A stretch of 64,000 bases of DNA from Tenebrio molitor (taxonomy: Eukaryota; Arthropoda; Insecta; Coleoptera; Tenebrionidae): positions 35,464,001-35,528,000 of the forward strand of contig NC_091046.1 of the NCBI RefSeq assembly GCF_963966145.1, read 5' to 3'. Position numbers and translations under genes: made by a program. The notes below the pieces were generated by a model. That model had not been told where the DNA came from. It saw nothing but the letters and a program-made list of their open reading frames with translations, and ran no database searches. How positions within the stretch are numbered: position 1 is the first letter of the stretch; each line of letters opens with the position of its first letter. Of this stretch, positions 42,522-52,237 are shown one piece after another.

Positions 42522-43045
42522 TGTTATCGGTCTGACCGGCCGTTTGCAAGCGAGGTCACCAGCAGACCGATAACACAAACCCGAACAAAAAAAAAACGTT
42601 CTGCTTGAAACGACGCGCTCGCTTCCCGAAAACTAAAAATTTACTTTTATCACGTATCACCTGGCTTTGATCGTCACGGGGCGGTCGACGTCTCTGGAGA
42701 CCTGGACGTTCCTTGGGGACTTCCTCACTTCTTCGGGCCCACGGTGGACGACGAAATCCGGGCGGTGGAATGTGGAATCTGACTCCGCACTCCGGCGTTT
42801 GGTTCTCCGCGAACCTTCCGTCGGGGATCCGTAAATCCGCTCCTCGGCGTCTTGGTTTGGACATCCCGGACTCTTCTTCCAGTCTCACCCTCTTCGGACC
42901 CTCGACGTCTCCACACCCTTTCCTCGCCGCTCAACCACTCGCCCTTTCCGCCCCCTTCACAGTCCGCAACCGATCTGACCAAAGACCCAAGACCTCCCCC
43001 CTGATCCCTTTCTTTTATAGTTTCGCCCCTCTCAATTCGGATATA
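42522..43045. other. GC-rich block of unknown nature
   Basis: Opens with a hairpin (gttatcggtctg...cagaccgataac, 42522-42572), then about 430 bp of GC-rich sequence ending at the Tc1 element. Similar GC-rich sequence sits at 41340-41456, on the other side of the 41457-42477 element. Frames are open on both strands, as expected from composition. It resembles the base composition of the gypsy-type LTRs, so a degraded LTR is possible. Confidence 0.4.
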
Positions 43046-43107
43046 CACACCGGCAAAATTAGCGGGACACGCAAAAAAATTTGATTTTTTTCCGAAAAAA
43101 AATGTAT

Positions 43108-44067
43108 TTATTTCCAAATTTTACAAAAAATCAAAATAATGTCCCATTCTTCCAATAACATGGTTTGCAGCGCTTGAGTAGTTTGGGGCGCAGGAATTCT
43201 GGCCGTAACCCTTTTGCCCAACATGTCCAAGACATGTTCTATAGAATTCATGTCTGGAGACCTAGTAGGCCAGTCCATCTTGGTGATCCCTGTCTTGGTT
43301 AAAAAGTTTGTTACGCAGCGAGCGATGTGCGGACGGGCATTGTCCTGCATTAAGATGAAATTATCGCCAATATGTGGAGCAAAAGGTACCACATGATCTT
43401 GTAAAATGTTTGTTATGTACCGATCAGCATTCAAAGGGCCCCTGTCAACGATTACTAATGCTGTGCGCGCTCCTAAACTTATTCCGCTCCAGACCATAAT
43501 TGAGCCTCCACCAAAAGGGACTTTTGGAATGAAATTACATTGGGAATATCGTTCTCCTCGACGTCGCCATATTCTTTCCCTCCAATCGATTGTGTTTACA
43601 CAAAAACGGCTTTCGTCGGTGAACAAAACTTGACTCCATTGGTCAATATTCCAATTCTCATGTTCACGGCCAAAAGCTAGTCGCGCTACTTGATGACGTA
43701 TCTCAAGTTTTGGAGCTTTTGCTGCTGTGTATGACCCCAGTAAAACTTCCTTGAGCCTTCTTCTCACTGTTCGTTCACATATATGGACCCCCCGGATCTC
43801 TTCTAAAGCACTTCTGGTCTGCACTGCTGTTTGACTTCTGTTCCTCAGAGTTTGCAACACTATGAAACGACCATCCCTGACTGTGGTTGACCGTTTTCTG
43901 CCCTGCCCTCGCCTTCCGTCATACGAACCAGGCGCTCTAGACCTCAAAACATTGCGATTAATGGTTGATTTTGATGCTCCGAGGGCTCTAGCCACTGCAC
44001 GATACGTTCGACCACTTTCAATCAACACCACAGCCCTAGCAACATCTGTCGGGGCTAAATCTCTCAT
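43108..44067 (-). CDS. Tc1-type transposase (DD34E), C-terminally truncated
   Basis: 319 codons from ATG. Residues 1-110 form the paired HTH DNA-binding region (S-K-S-T-I-N-R-N-V; G-R-R-G-Q-G-R-K-R-S hook; C-E-R-T-V-R-R-R-L-K). Catalytic residues are Asp 151 (F-T-D-E-S-R-F), Asp 242 (M-Q-D-N-A-R-P-H) and Glu 277 (S-P-D-M-N-S-I-E-H), with 34 residues between the last two. The end (E-E-W-D-I-I-L-I-F-C-K-I-W-K) departs from the usual Tc1 tail, which runs some 20-30 residues further, so a deletion or frameshift removed it. No internal stop. Activity is uncertain. Confidence 0.9.
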   Translation of the reverse strand: MRDLAPTDVARAVVLIESGRTYRAVARALGASKSTINRNVLRSRAPGSYDGRRGQGRKRSTTVRDGRFIVLQTLRNRSQTAVQTRSALEEIRGVHICERTVRRRLKEVLLGSYTAAKAPKLEIRHQVARLAFGREHENWNIDQWSQVLFTDESRFCVNTIDWRERIWRRRGERYSQCNFIPKVPFGGGSIMVWSGISLGARTALVIVDRGPLNADRYITNILQDHVVPFAPHIGDNFILMQDNARPHIARCVTNFLTKTGITKMDWPTRSPDMNSIEHVLDMLGKRVTARIPAPQTTQALQTMLLEEWDIILIFCKIWK

Positions 44068-44472
44068 ATCGTGTTCGTCTTCTTATAAAGTTCAACAGAG
44101 CAAATGAACTGACCTTTGATGGGGTACCGACGAAATTAAACCCAACTTTTTCGAAGTTACTGAGATGCCGAAATTCTTAATAAATATTCAAAGGACGCCA
44201 TGACTTCGTCATGAACGGTTGACAGCTCTCAATTTGGTATCAAATGTTAGTAACAAGGCAACTTGATTTGGAAACAATATCAAACTCAACCGTGATCCAA
44301 AAAACCTAACAAAAATATTATTTTTTGTTCGACACTGTCAGAATTTGAGAATTTTCTCCTGTGTGAACGGATTTTGATAAATTTGACAACTTGTCAAAAC
44401 GAAACGTCAAGCTAATTTTAAAGATTTTTAGCGATTTGGAGCCTTTAACGGGCTCGTCGAACAAAAAAACGT

Positions 44473-44609
44473 TGTATTCAACTCATTCTTGTGTAATTTG
44501 GGCTTTTTTTGGCACTCGTGGACCTTTAAAACTCTCATTCCACTCGAGTTTTAAACTGGTCCACTCATGCCAAAAAAAGCCAAAATTACACACGAACTCG
44601 TTAAATAAA
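44473..44609. repeat. Hairpin H16 inside the Tc1 element
   Basis: tgtgtaatttgggctttttt(tggcactcgtggacc) is mirrored by ggtccactcatgcc and aaaaaaagccaaaattacac; inner arms ttaaaactc / gagttttaa. The apex ctctcattccactcgag lacks the CGTAG core. Confidence 0.75.
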
Positions 44610-44762
44610 TAACTATTTTCTGCGTGTCCCGCTAATTTTGCCGGCGGGTGTAGATAGATAGATTGGTCAAAAATAATCATAGTAGAGTTTTTTGTTGTCA
44701 TTTAATTCAAAATTAAGTTACTTTGACAAGAACCTCAATCTTAACCTCAAATTAAATCACAA

Positions 44763-45090
44763 ATGGCTTTCACCAACCTGGAGAAAACGGATATCATTTT
44801 GATCTCTGGCCAATCGTTGTAAACGTAGTGCAGCCATCTTCGGGATTTTGGGCGTTTCGAAATGAATAAGCGCGATCTTGGCCGCTAACGAAAAAATCGT
44901 ATTGTAGCTGCAGAAGAAGAAATTCTTCATGAAATTGAAAACCAGCTACGAACAAGTAGGTACTTGGCGTCTTGAAAATTACCTGGGAGTTTTTCAATTT
45001 GCTCAGGAAATTCGTCAAAACAGAGGCATTCTGAATCGAGTTCAGGTTTCTTGGGCGCGTCGTGCTGAAGTTTGCATTACAAATGATAAC
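44763..45090 (+). pseudogene. IS630-type transposase start with DUF4817-like HTH, decayed
   Basis: ATG then M-A-F-T-N-L-E-K-T-D-I-I-L-I, the common beginning of an insect IS630-type transposase. After stops and frame changes it resumes as I-V-A-A-E-E-E-I-L-H-E-I-E-N-Q-L-R-T-S, which matches the linker that follows the HTH domain in that family. There are several stops, so it is a dead relic. No TIR was assigned. Confidence 0.6.
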
Positions 45091-45501
45091 AAACGATGGT
45101 AAGCATTTTGAGCAAATCCTTTGATGTTTCGTTTTATACATTTACTCACAATTACAGTCTTCTTACTTTGTTGTTTTTAAGTTTGTTTAAGCTTTTGTTG
45201 TTTTCTGAATAAGTGGCAGGTACTATTTTATCATCACTTTCCAAATTTTATCAAAAATTCATGATGACACTCAAAAAACTTAAACGATAAAAGTCAAACA
45301 TAACCTCGAATGACATAGAAACTTGACTTTTTAGGTTGTTCCCAAGGCGATCTACATTTACCAGGCCTGGACACTGGCTGTGTTGCCACATTCCCTGGTA
45401 GGCCATTCTATGACCTACGGTGTTCCAAAAATTATGAAACGAATTCGACATTTAAAATAAATTTTGACAAGTCCTTGGTCAAATTCGTCAAACTGAATTA
45501 A

Positions 45502-45958
45502 ATGTCATTTAAGTGTTGCGTACCAAATTGCAACTCAAATTATGCGTCTTCTTCTTCAAATTACGTAGGTAGCTAAATACTTTTATTTAAGTTTCCATCA
45601 AATGAGGAAACGAAGCCAATTTGGAAGGTGATTTTAAAAATCGAAGAGTGAAGAATTCGCAAAAGTAGCCATGCTTGTGCTAAAGATTTTAGCGGAACAG
45701 TTATTTATCAATGGGGACAAAATGAAGCGACTTGTGCCAAACGCGGTTCCAATAACTTCTAATTACGAAGAAATTACACTTTGGGAAGAAATAATCAAAA
45801 TTAGTAATGACGACACAATCACTCGAGAAAATCTTTTGGTTTTAACAACGAATATTGAAATGAGACTGGGAAGCAAGTTACAAGAAATGGGATGGGATTT
45901 AGGCAATGGGGAGAACAAATTGTTATATTTAAGTTGGAAATGCCCACTGAACGATTAA
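45502..45958 (+). pseudogene. THAP-domain (P-transposase-like) relic
   Basis: From ATG 45502: K-C-C-V-P-N-C-N-S-N-Y, then after one in-frame stop F-K-F-P-S-N-E-E-T-K-P-I-W-K, then after a second stop H-A-C-A-K-D-F, and in a shifted frame from 45671 the typical K-R-L-V-P-N-A-V-P. These are the zinc ligands, F-P, W and A-V-P landmarks of a THAP finger in order, with the usual C-x2-H changed to C-x2-D. The frame then runs (E-I-T-L-W-E-E...) into the BEL LTR at 45948. Two stops and a frameshift make it non-functional. Confidence 0.75.
45943..45947 (+). repeat. BEL target-site duplication CCCAC, left copy
   Basis: CCCAC precedes the left LTR; the same five bases follow the right LTR at 52238-52242. 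Five bases is usual for BEL/Pao. Confidence 0.9.
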
Positions 45959-46216
45959 TCACTGTTGGGTGGTGATATTAGCCGTTCAAATGATATAGTC
46001 GTCTTTGTATAACTACTTAAAAACTTTATTGTATGACAAAATGTTGATGTACAAGTGTTAAGTACCAAGGATAGTGGTAGACTCTGGTTTTTACCGCTAT
46101 ATCTCGACTTAAATAAGGGTGGGTGATTTCACCCCTCTCACAAAGAAAGTAGGCAGGACTACCTGCTACAGTACCTCTTTCTAACAATAACGTTCAAAAT
46201 TGCATTATTTTGTACA
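45948..46216 (-). repeat. 3' LTR of the BEL/Pao element
   Basis: 269 bp, from tgaacgattaatc to ttttgtaca on the plus strand. Same sequence as 51969-52237 by eye. Confidence 0.95.
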
Positions 46217-46231
46217 TATACCGCCCCCCTT
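46217..46231 (-). other. Polypurine tract of the BEL/Pao element
   Basis: The minus strand reads aaggggggcgg then tata directly before the 3' LTR. Confidence 0.65.
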
Positions 46232-46407
46232 GAAGGCACGGACTTCAAAAATATTGGAATTAGCAAAGATCGAACATGGTTATTAGAAAAAGGATTGTTA
46301 CATAATAAACATGACAAAAAACATTAAAAAATACAAACATTGAAGTTAATTGTAAAAAAAGGGTTAATGCATAATTATAACAAATATTTACACGATACAA
46401 ACATAGT

Positions 46408-49400
46408 CTATTCATTCGCTGGCAGAACGCACACCTTTCGCGTGGCTCTTTTGAAGATGCCTTTGACAGTCTTTACGGACACTACGCGCACAACACCGTC
46501 ACTTCCGGGATGAAGTTCTACGATGCGTCCCAATTTCCATTGTAGTGGCGGCGTGTTGTCCTCAACTAGAATCACCATGGAACCAACTTCCAAGGCGGGG
46601 GTGGACGGTCTGGAACCGGAACCACGGAGCTGCTTGGAACGATTGATGTTTTGAACAAGGTACTCCCTTTGCCAGCGGTGCCAAAAGTGCTGCCTCATCT
46701 GTTCCACTCTTTGCCATTGCGTCAATCGGTTGATCCTCGTCGTCGTAAGATCTCTTTCGCTTATAGAAGTTAATGGCTCTCCGATGAGGAAGTGACCAGG
46801 GGTTATGGGATTAAGGTCATTAGGATCGTTACTCAAGGGACACAAAGGTCTGGAGTTTAGGACTGCTTCAATTCTTGTTAACAGGGTATACAATTCTTCG
46901 TAGGAAAGCACGACTTCTCCAATTGTTCTCTTTAAATGACCTTTAATGGATTTTACGTTTATTTCCCAAATACCGCCCATGTGCGGGGATCTGGGGGGAA
47001 TGAAATGCCACGAGATACCCTTATTAGCCAGATTTTCTGTAATTTGACTAAATGAAGCTGACTTTAGAAATGTTCTTAGTTCCAGTAATTCTCTATTGGC
47101 GCCAACGAAATTTGTAGCATTGTCCGAATAAAGATGGTACACATGACCACGTCTTGATATGAAACGTTTTAGCGCATTCAAAAAGGTTTGAGTCGTTAAG
47201 TCACCAACTAGTTCTAAATGAACGGCTTTAGTTGAAAAACAGACAAAGACGCAAATATATGCCTTCACAGTACGCTTACTGCGACCACGACATTCCTTGA
47301 TGTAAATAGGCCCGGCATAATCTACGCCACTGATTGAAAATGGTCTGGTTGGTTCGACACGGGATTTGGGCAAATTACCCATAATAGGATACATAACGCT
47401 TGGTTTGACCTTAAAACATTGCAAACACTGGTGCAAAATCTTGCGTACCACACTGCGTGGAGAAATTATCCAAAAATTTTGACGTAACGCGGCTAAAGTT
47501 CCCTGAACACCAGCGTGCAGTTGCTCAATGTGCACGTGTTTGACTAATGCCTTAATCAAATGGTGATCGTTTGGTAGCACGATGGGATGTTTGACATCGT
47601 AAGTTAAGGATGAGTTTTGCAACCTACCTCCCGCGCGCATTAAATTATCATTCTTGTCGAGAAAAATATTTAAGCACAGTAAACGTGATTTCTTGTTAAT
47701 CGGTTTGTTTTGTTTAAGGCAAGCTAATTCATCGTTGAATGCAACTTCTTGAATTAAACGCATGATGGCCTTCATGGAATCTTTTAATTCTTCACATGTT
47801 AAAGAACTAGAGATTTGCCTTTGGTTTGGCTTCCTACAATTGTTGATGAACCGTAATACCCATGACATTACGCGTTCAGTTTTTTTGTAATTTGAAAATT
47901 TTGTAAGAAGCGGTAGTTGTCTTTCGCGAGAATGAATATTGGTCAGAGTGACAGTTCGCCGTTCTGGAATTTCAATATCCGAAAGATTTACGTTAGATAC
48001 GGGCCAAGTGTCGTTGTTTTCTGACAGCCAATCAGGACCGTTCCACCACAGTTTATTAGTTTTGAGTTGACCAGGTAAAGCACCTCGGCTTAGTACATCC
48101 GCAGGGTTACTTTCGCTTTTGACATGATACCAATCTTTCGCATCCGTTAGCGTTTGAATTTCGGAAACTCGATTTCCTACAAATGTTTGTAAGTTTGAAG
48201 ATGTAGCGTTTATCCATGCCAGAACGACTGTGGAATCTGTCCAGAGAAATTGCTGATCAATTTTGACATTTATCGTTCGTAAAACTGTATTAAATAATCG
48301 CGACAACGTTAAGGCGGCACACAGCTCCAAGCGTGGTAACGTAACAGCGCGAAGAGGAGCCACACGAGATTTAGCGCAAATTAAGTGAACTTGATGATTG
48401 CCACTATGATCAGTTGTTCTTAGATAGACAGCAGCGCCATATGCGATTTGTGATGCGTCACCAAAACCATGTAGTTGCACCTGTACGGGGCTTGATTTTA
48501 TTATGTTTCTGGGAATTTCGATTTCGTTTAAGTGAGCGAGTTCTTGCAAGATCTTAACCCATGCACAATAAATAGTTTCAGGTAATAGATCGTCCCATCC
48601 AATTTTCAAACTCCAGCACTGTTGAAGGATTATTTTTGCTTTTACTACTACTGGCGCCACAAGACCCAACGGATCGAATACCTGGGCAGTTTTAGACAGG
48701 ATTTCGCGTTTTGTTAGTCTTTTCGGAATGTCGCACTGTTTTACCTGATAGCGTAACGAATCGTGATTAGGATTCCAAAAAAGCCCTAACGTTTTAGTGT
48801 AAGCATCCTTATCGAAACTGACGTTGAGATTAGGCTCGTGACTATCTGGAATTAATGCAGGATGATTGGCGGCCCATTTACGTAATAAGAAACCACCATG
48901 AGCTAAAATTTGAATTATTTGATCTCGTAAAGTGATTAGGTTTTCAAGTGAGTCTCCTCCCGTCAGAAGATCGTCTACGTAAAAATCCTGTTGAATTGCT
49001 TTAGCGGCTTCCGGGTGCTGATTTACGTTTTGAAGAGCTAGTTCTTTAAGACATCTTGTTGCTAGAAAACTGGCCGGTTTTGTACCGTAGGTTAGAGTGG
49101 TTAATCTATACGTTTTTAGCGGATCTTCGGTGTTCTCGCGCCAAACAATTCGTTGATAGTCACTGTGATCGGGATGTATTTCTATCATACGGTACATTTT
49201 AGCTATGTCCCCGTTTACGACGTATTTAAAAGTTCTGAATCTCAACAAAATTGCAAAAAGCTCTGGCTGGATTGTAGGTCCTGCCATAAGATTGTCATTT
49301 AGACTTAATGCATCAGCTGAGCGAAATGACGCGTTAAAAACAACTCTTAACTTGGTCGATGTAGAATCCTTGAGTACCGCGTGATGGGGCAAATATGTAC

Positions 49401-51636
49401 AGTTCGGTTTATTTAATTCGCAACCCGGAACTTCCTCCATGTGACCCAAAGAGATGTAATCCCGCATGAATTGCACATAATCTGATTTTAGTGTAGGCCT
49501 TTTGTTTAGGTTTCGTTCCAGATTGTTAAAAAACTTTACAGCACTATCGCGGTTTGACTTGAGAATTGGAGGATCATTTTTTAATGGCAGTTTAACAAGA
49601 AACTTTCCGTTTGTTTGTCTGCACGTATTTTGAATAAAATGTTGCTCGCACATAATCTCTTCATTTGAAAAGCATTTTTGTTCGGAAGGGCTGCTGCATT
49701 GTTCTAGTTCGAAGAATTTCTGCACCTGGTTCTCTAAAATGTCGGTTACCGACGTTAGAGAAAGCGAGCAGGTGCTTGAGCTATTGTTATTGTTCATATT
49801 TAGTGACCCACCCGCAATGAAACCTAAATGGGTATTTTGCAGCATTAGTTTGTTATGGTTCTTCAGTGTTATTTCCTTGCGGTCTTGACATAAAAGGTTC
49901 CAAAACAAATCAGCCCCGATAAGTAAGTCTACTGGTGCAGTTTCTAAGAATTTCGGATCGGCTAGCTGTAATTCCTTTGGAATATTTATTGCAGACATGT
50001 TTATGGTCACCAGGGGAAGATTTTCGGTTATTTTTTCCAGAACAAAACAACTTAAGTTCGCCGAAAACTTATTGTACTGAGACTTGATGTTTACCTGGAC
50101 GGCCTGTTTGATGTTCGTCGAAATTTGACCAATTCCGCCAACGGTTATATTTACGGCTTTCTGCTGTAGACGTAATTTTTTGGAAAATGATGACGTAATA
50201 TAACTGTTCATGGACCCTGCATCCAGGAGAGCTCTACATTTATGTGACTTATTATTACGATCTTCTATGAGAACGATCGCGGTTGATAACAAAATAATTG
50301 ATGATTGGGACCTCATAGAATGAGCGTTTAAACTTTCTACCTGTGCTGGTGTTTCATTGGTTTGCGTGATTTGTCTTTCTTTGTGAAGCAGCGTATTGTG
50401 GCTTTGATTGCATTTACGGCATTTGAATTTGGACTGACAGTTGTTAACAAAATGATTGGTTCTTAGACAATTAAGACATAACTTCAGGTTTCGAGCTTGA
50501 GCGTTTCTTTCCTCTACATTTAATTTTGTAAATTCATTGCACTGAAAGATTGTATGATCGTCATTTTTACAAAATGTACAATGTAGTTTGTTTGTGGCAA
50601 CATAAGATGTAGTGCTTCGTTTTTGTGACATATTGTTTTTTGCATTATTGTGATTCGGATTGACGTTCGATTTGGGGTGCAATAGATTTAAGGATTCCAA
50701 CAACTGACATTTCTTTTCTAAAAATTCGATCGTTTGACCGTAAGTTGGAACCTCGTCGGTTAATGTAGCCTGCCATTCTCTTGCAAGATTGTCGTCTAAT
50801 TTGTCCACAATTATTACGACTAGAAGAGCGTGCCAAGTATCAATCGGTACTTCTAGCTGTCTTAACGCGGCAACATTTGAATTCAACGTATCTAAAAAAC
50901 ACCTAAGTGACGAATGCGAGGCTTTAATTACTTGGGGTGCCTTTGTGATGGCTATTATGTGATCGTGGACGATCAGCCGTTTGTTGCAGAACCGTTTCTT
51001 TAAGATATCCCACGCTACATTATAATTTTCTGATGACACCGTTAATGACTCGACTGCTCGCAAAGCTTCACCAGATAAACATGATCGCAAATATTGGAAA
51101 CGTTGACAGTTGTTTAGCATGTTGTTTTCGTCTTCAATAATGGATTTAAATGAATTTTGAAATGACAACCATTCCTTATAGCAACCAGTGAAAGATTTTA
51201 AATTTAAAGTTGGCAGATTCAATTTGATTGATTGATCACGATTAGAGCAATGTGAATTAGCGCTGGAACAACTACCGTTAGGATTCGCTGTGGCCGCAGT
51301 GTGCGGTGGAGGCGTCGTTTGTCTAATTTTTGTTTGAATTGATGATAATACATCGAGATACTTTAAATCAATTTCGTCGCGGTCCTGAGTCTGTGTCTCA
51401 ATCGCCTCTGATGAAAGATCGAGTGATTCAATTTCAGTCTGTACCTCGTCATATTCTTTGAATATTTGTTCGATGAATGTTTTTCTAGTTTCTAGTGGAG
51501 ACACATCATTATCATTTGATTGAAAATTAGACACAAAGTTCTGAATACGCGTAATTCTAGCTTTTAATGAGGTTCTTTTCCTTTTTAGAGCCTCTAATTT
51601 GGCAATTGATTCATCTAATAAGGATGTCTCGGGCAT
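46408..51636 (-). CDS. BEL/Pao Gag-Pol polyprotein
   Basis: 1742 codons in one frame from an ATG at 51636. Order: coiled N-terminus (1-110); a BEL-type Gag core (about 137-320, S-F-x-x-C-Y-K-E-W-L-S-F-Q-N-S-F); zinc knuckles (C353-x2-C-x4-H-x4-C; C387-x2-C-x4-H-x4-C; then C-x2-C-N-x-S-H-N-T-L-L-H); protease L-L-D-A-G-S (Asp 472); reverse transcriptase with V-N-G-D-I-A-K-M-Y (Asp 810) and Y-V-D-D (886-889); RNase H (F-G-D-A-S); integrase with H-x-x-x-H...C-x2-C finger and catalytic D (G-V-D-Y), D (S-D-N-A-T-N) and E (G-G-I-W-E); C-terminal module (P-L-Q-W-K-L-G-R-I). A single fused frame is normal for BEL. No stop or missing motif was noticed. Confidence 0.96.
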   Translation of the reverse strand: MPETSLLDESIAKLEALKRKRTSLKARITRIQNFVSNFQSNDNDVSPLETRKTFIEQIFKEYDEVQTEIESLDLSSEAIETQTQDRDEIDLKYLDVLSSIQTKIRQTTPPPHTAATANPNGSCSSANSHCSNRDQSIKLNLPTLNLKSFTGCYKEWLSFQNSFKSIIEDENNMLNNCQRFQYLRSCLSGEALRAVESLTVSSENYNVAWDILKKRFCNKRLIVHDHIIAITKAPQVIKASHSSLRCFLDTLNSNVAALRQLEVPIDTWHALLVVIIVDKLDDNLAREWQATLTDEVPTYGQTIEFLEKKCQLLESLNLLHPKSNVNPNHNNAKNNMSQKRSTTSYVATNKLHCTFCKNDDHTIFQCNEFTKLNVEERNAQARNLKLCLNCLRTNHFVNNCQSKFKCRKCNQSHNTLLHKERQITQTNETPAQVESLNAHSMRSQSSIILLSTAIVLIEDRNNKSHKCRALLDAGSMNSYITSSFSKKLRLQQKAVNITVGGIGQISTNIKQAVQVNIKSQYNKFSANLSCFVLEKITENLPLVTINMSAINIPKELQLADPKFLETAPVDLLIGADLFWNLLCQDRKEITLKNHNKLMLQNTHLGFIAGGSLNMNNNNSSSTCSLSLTSVTDILENQVQKFFELEQCSSPSEQKCFSNEEIMCEQHFIQNTCRQTNGKFLVKLPLKNDPPILKSNRDSAVKFFNNLERNLNKRPTLKSDYVQFMRDYISLGHMEEVPGCELNKPNCTYLPHHAVLKDSTSTKLRVVFNASFRSADALSLNDNLMAGPTIQPELFAILLRFRTFKYVVNGDIAKMYRMIEIHPDHSDYQRIVWRENTEDPLKTYRLTTLTYGTKPASFLATRCLKELALQNVNQHPEAAKAIQQDFYVDDLLTGGDSLENLITLRDQIIQILAHGGFLLRKWAANHPALIPDSHEPNLNVSFDKDAYTKTLGLFWNPNHDSLRYQVKQCDIPKRLTKREILSKTAQVFDPLGLVAPVVVKAKIILQQCWSLKIGWDDLLPETIYCAWVKILQELAHLNEIEIPRNIIKSSPVQVQLHGFGDASQIAYGAAVYLRTTDHSGNHQVHLICAKSRVAPLRAVTLPRLELCAALTLSRLFNTVLRTINVKIDQQFLWTDSTVVLAWINATSSNLQTFVGNRVSEIQTLTDAKDWYHVKSESNPADVLSRGALPGQLKTNKLWWNGPDWLSENNDTWPVSNVNLSDIEIPERRTVTLTNIHSRERQLPLLTKFSNYKKTERVMSWVLRFINNCRKPNQRQISSSLTCEELKDSMKAIMRLIQEVAFNDELACLKQNKPINKKSRLLCLNIFLDKNDNLMRAGGRLQNSSLTYDVKHPIVLPNDHHLIKALVKHVHIEQLHAGVQGTLAALRQNFWIISPRSVVRKILHQCLQCFKVKPSVMYPIMGNLPKSRVEPTRPFSISGVDYAGPIYIKECRGRSKRTVKAYICVFVCFSTKAVHLELVGDLTTQTFLNALKRFISRRGHVYHLYSDNATNFVGANRELLELRTFLKSASFSQITENLANKGISWHFIPPRSPHMGGIWEINVKSIKGHLKRTIGEVVLSYEELYTLLTRIEAVLNSRPLCPLSNDPNDLNPITPGHFLIGEPLTSISERDLTTTRINRLTQWQRVEQMRQHFWHRWQREYLVQNINRSKQLRGSGSRPSTPALEVGSMVILVEDNTPPLQWKLGRIVELHPGSDGVVRVVSVKTVKGIFKRATRKVCVLPANE

Positions 51637-51944
51637 AATGATTGATTTGATTTACGTGGTCGAGATGAAAATTTGCGAAATTAGGAACAATAGAAAAAGT
51701 CGTACGTAGTAATGTAGTTTGGAAGGGAAATTGAAAGGATTGAGAGCCACTAACCTTTGTTGATGTCTTGAGTGATGATCGCTTCGCTGCTACCCAATTC
51801 GGTGACTATTCGTGCTGCCCTTTTGCCCTTGCTGAAGGTGACGAAATCGTTGCTGCCCTCTGGGTGTCGAAACTGTTTCTTGAATTGTTGTTGTATTACA
51901 CTTGTTATTACACTAGACGACCGTCGTGTGATATGGATTTAATC

Positions 51945-51962
51945 ATCCGGCTCGAAGGACCA
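51945..51962 (-). other. Primer binding site, tRNA-Tyr type
   Basis: The minus strand reads TGGTCCTTCGAGCCGGAT, complementary to the 3' end of insect tRNA-Tyr as I remember it (including CCA), 6 nt from the 5' LTR. Confidence 0.75.
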
Positions 51963-51968
51963 AAATTA

Positions 51969-52237
51969 TGAACGATTAATCACTGTTGGGTGGTGATATT
52001 AGCCGTTCAAATGATATAGTCGTCTTTGTATAACTACTTAAAAACTTTATTGTATGACAAAATGTTGATGTACAAGTGTTAAGTACCAAGGATAGTGGTA
52101 GACTCTGGTTTTTACCGCTATATCTCGACTTAAATAAGGGTGGGTGATTTCACCCCTCTCACAAAGAAAGTAGGCAGGACTACCTGCTACAGTACCTCTT
52201 TCTAACAATAACGTTCAAAATTGCATTATTTTGTACA
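51969..52237 (-). repeat. 5' LTR of the BEL/Pao element
   Basis: 269 bp, equal in length and by eye in sequence to 45948-46216. The leader between this LTR and the ATG is about 330 bp. Confidence 0.95.

Larger units (their letters stand above)
43046..44650 (-). mobile_element. Tc1-family element
   Basis: TIR GGCAAAATTAGCGGGACACG(C) at both ends. The outermost bases differ slightly (CACACC left, CACCCGCC right), with TA on each side. The transposase gene is on the minus strand and ends only about 60 bp from the left end, while about 580 bp lie beyond its start, including a hairpin (44473-44609). Confidence 0.9.
45948..52237 (-). mobile_element. Complete BEL/Pao LTR retrotransposon, 6290 bp
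   Basis: Minus-strand element with two 269-bp LTRs (TG...CA) that look identical, a CCCAC duplication, a primer site matching tRNA-Tyr, a polypurine tract and one uninterrupted 1742-codon polyprotein. These are signs of a recent and possibly active copy. It inserted into the THAP relic of the P-like element. Confidence 0.96.

Noticed and set aside
42713..43117. Overlapping 123- and 130-codon frames on opposite strands
   Set aside because: Open because of GC-rich composition; arginine- and proline-rich translations without domains.
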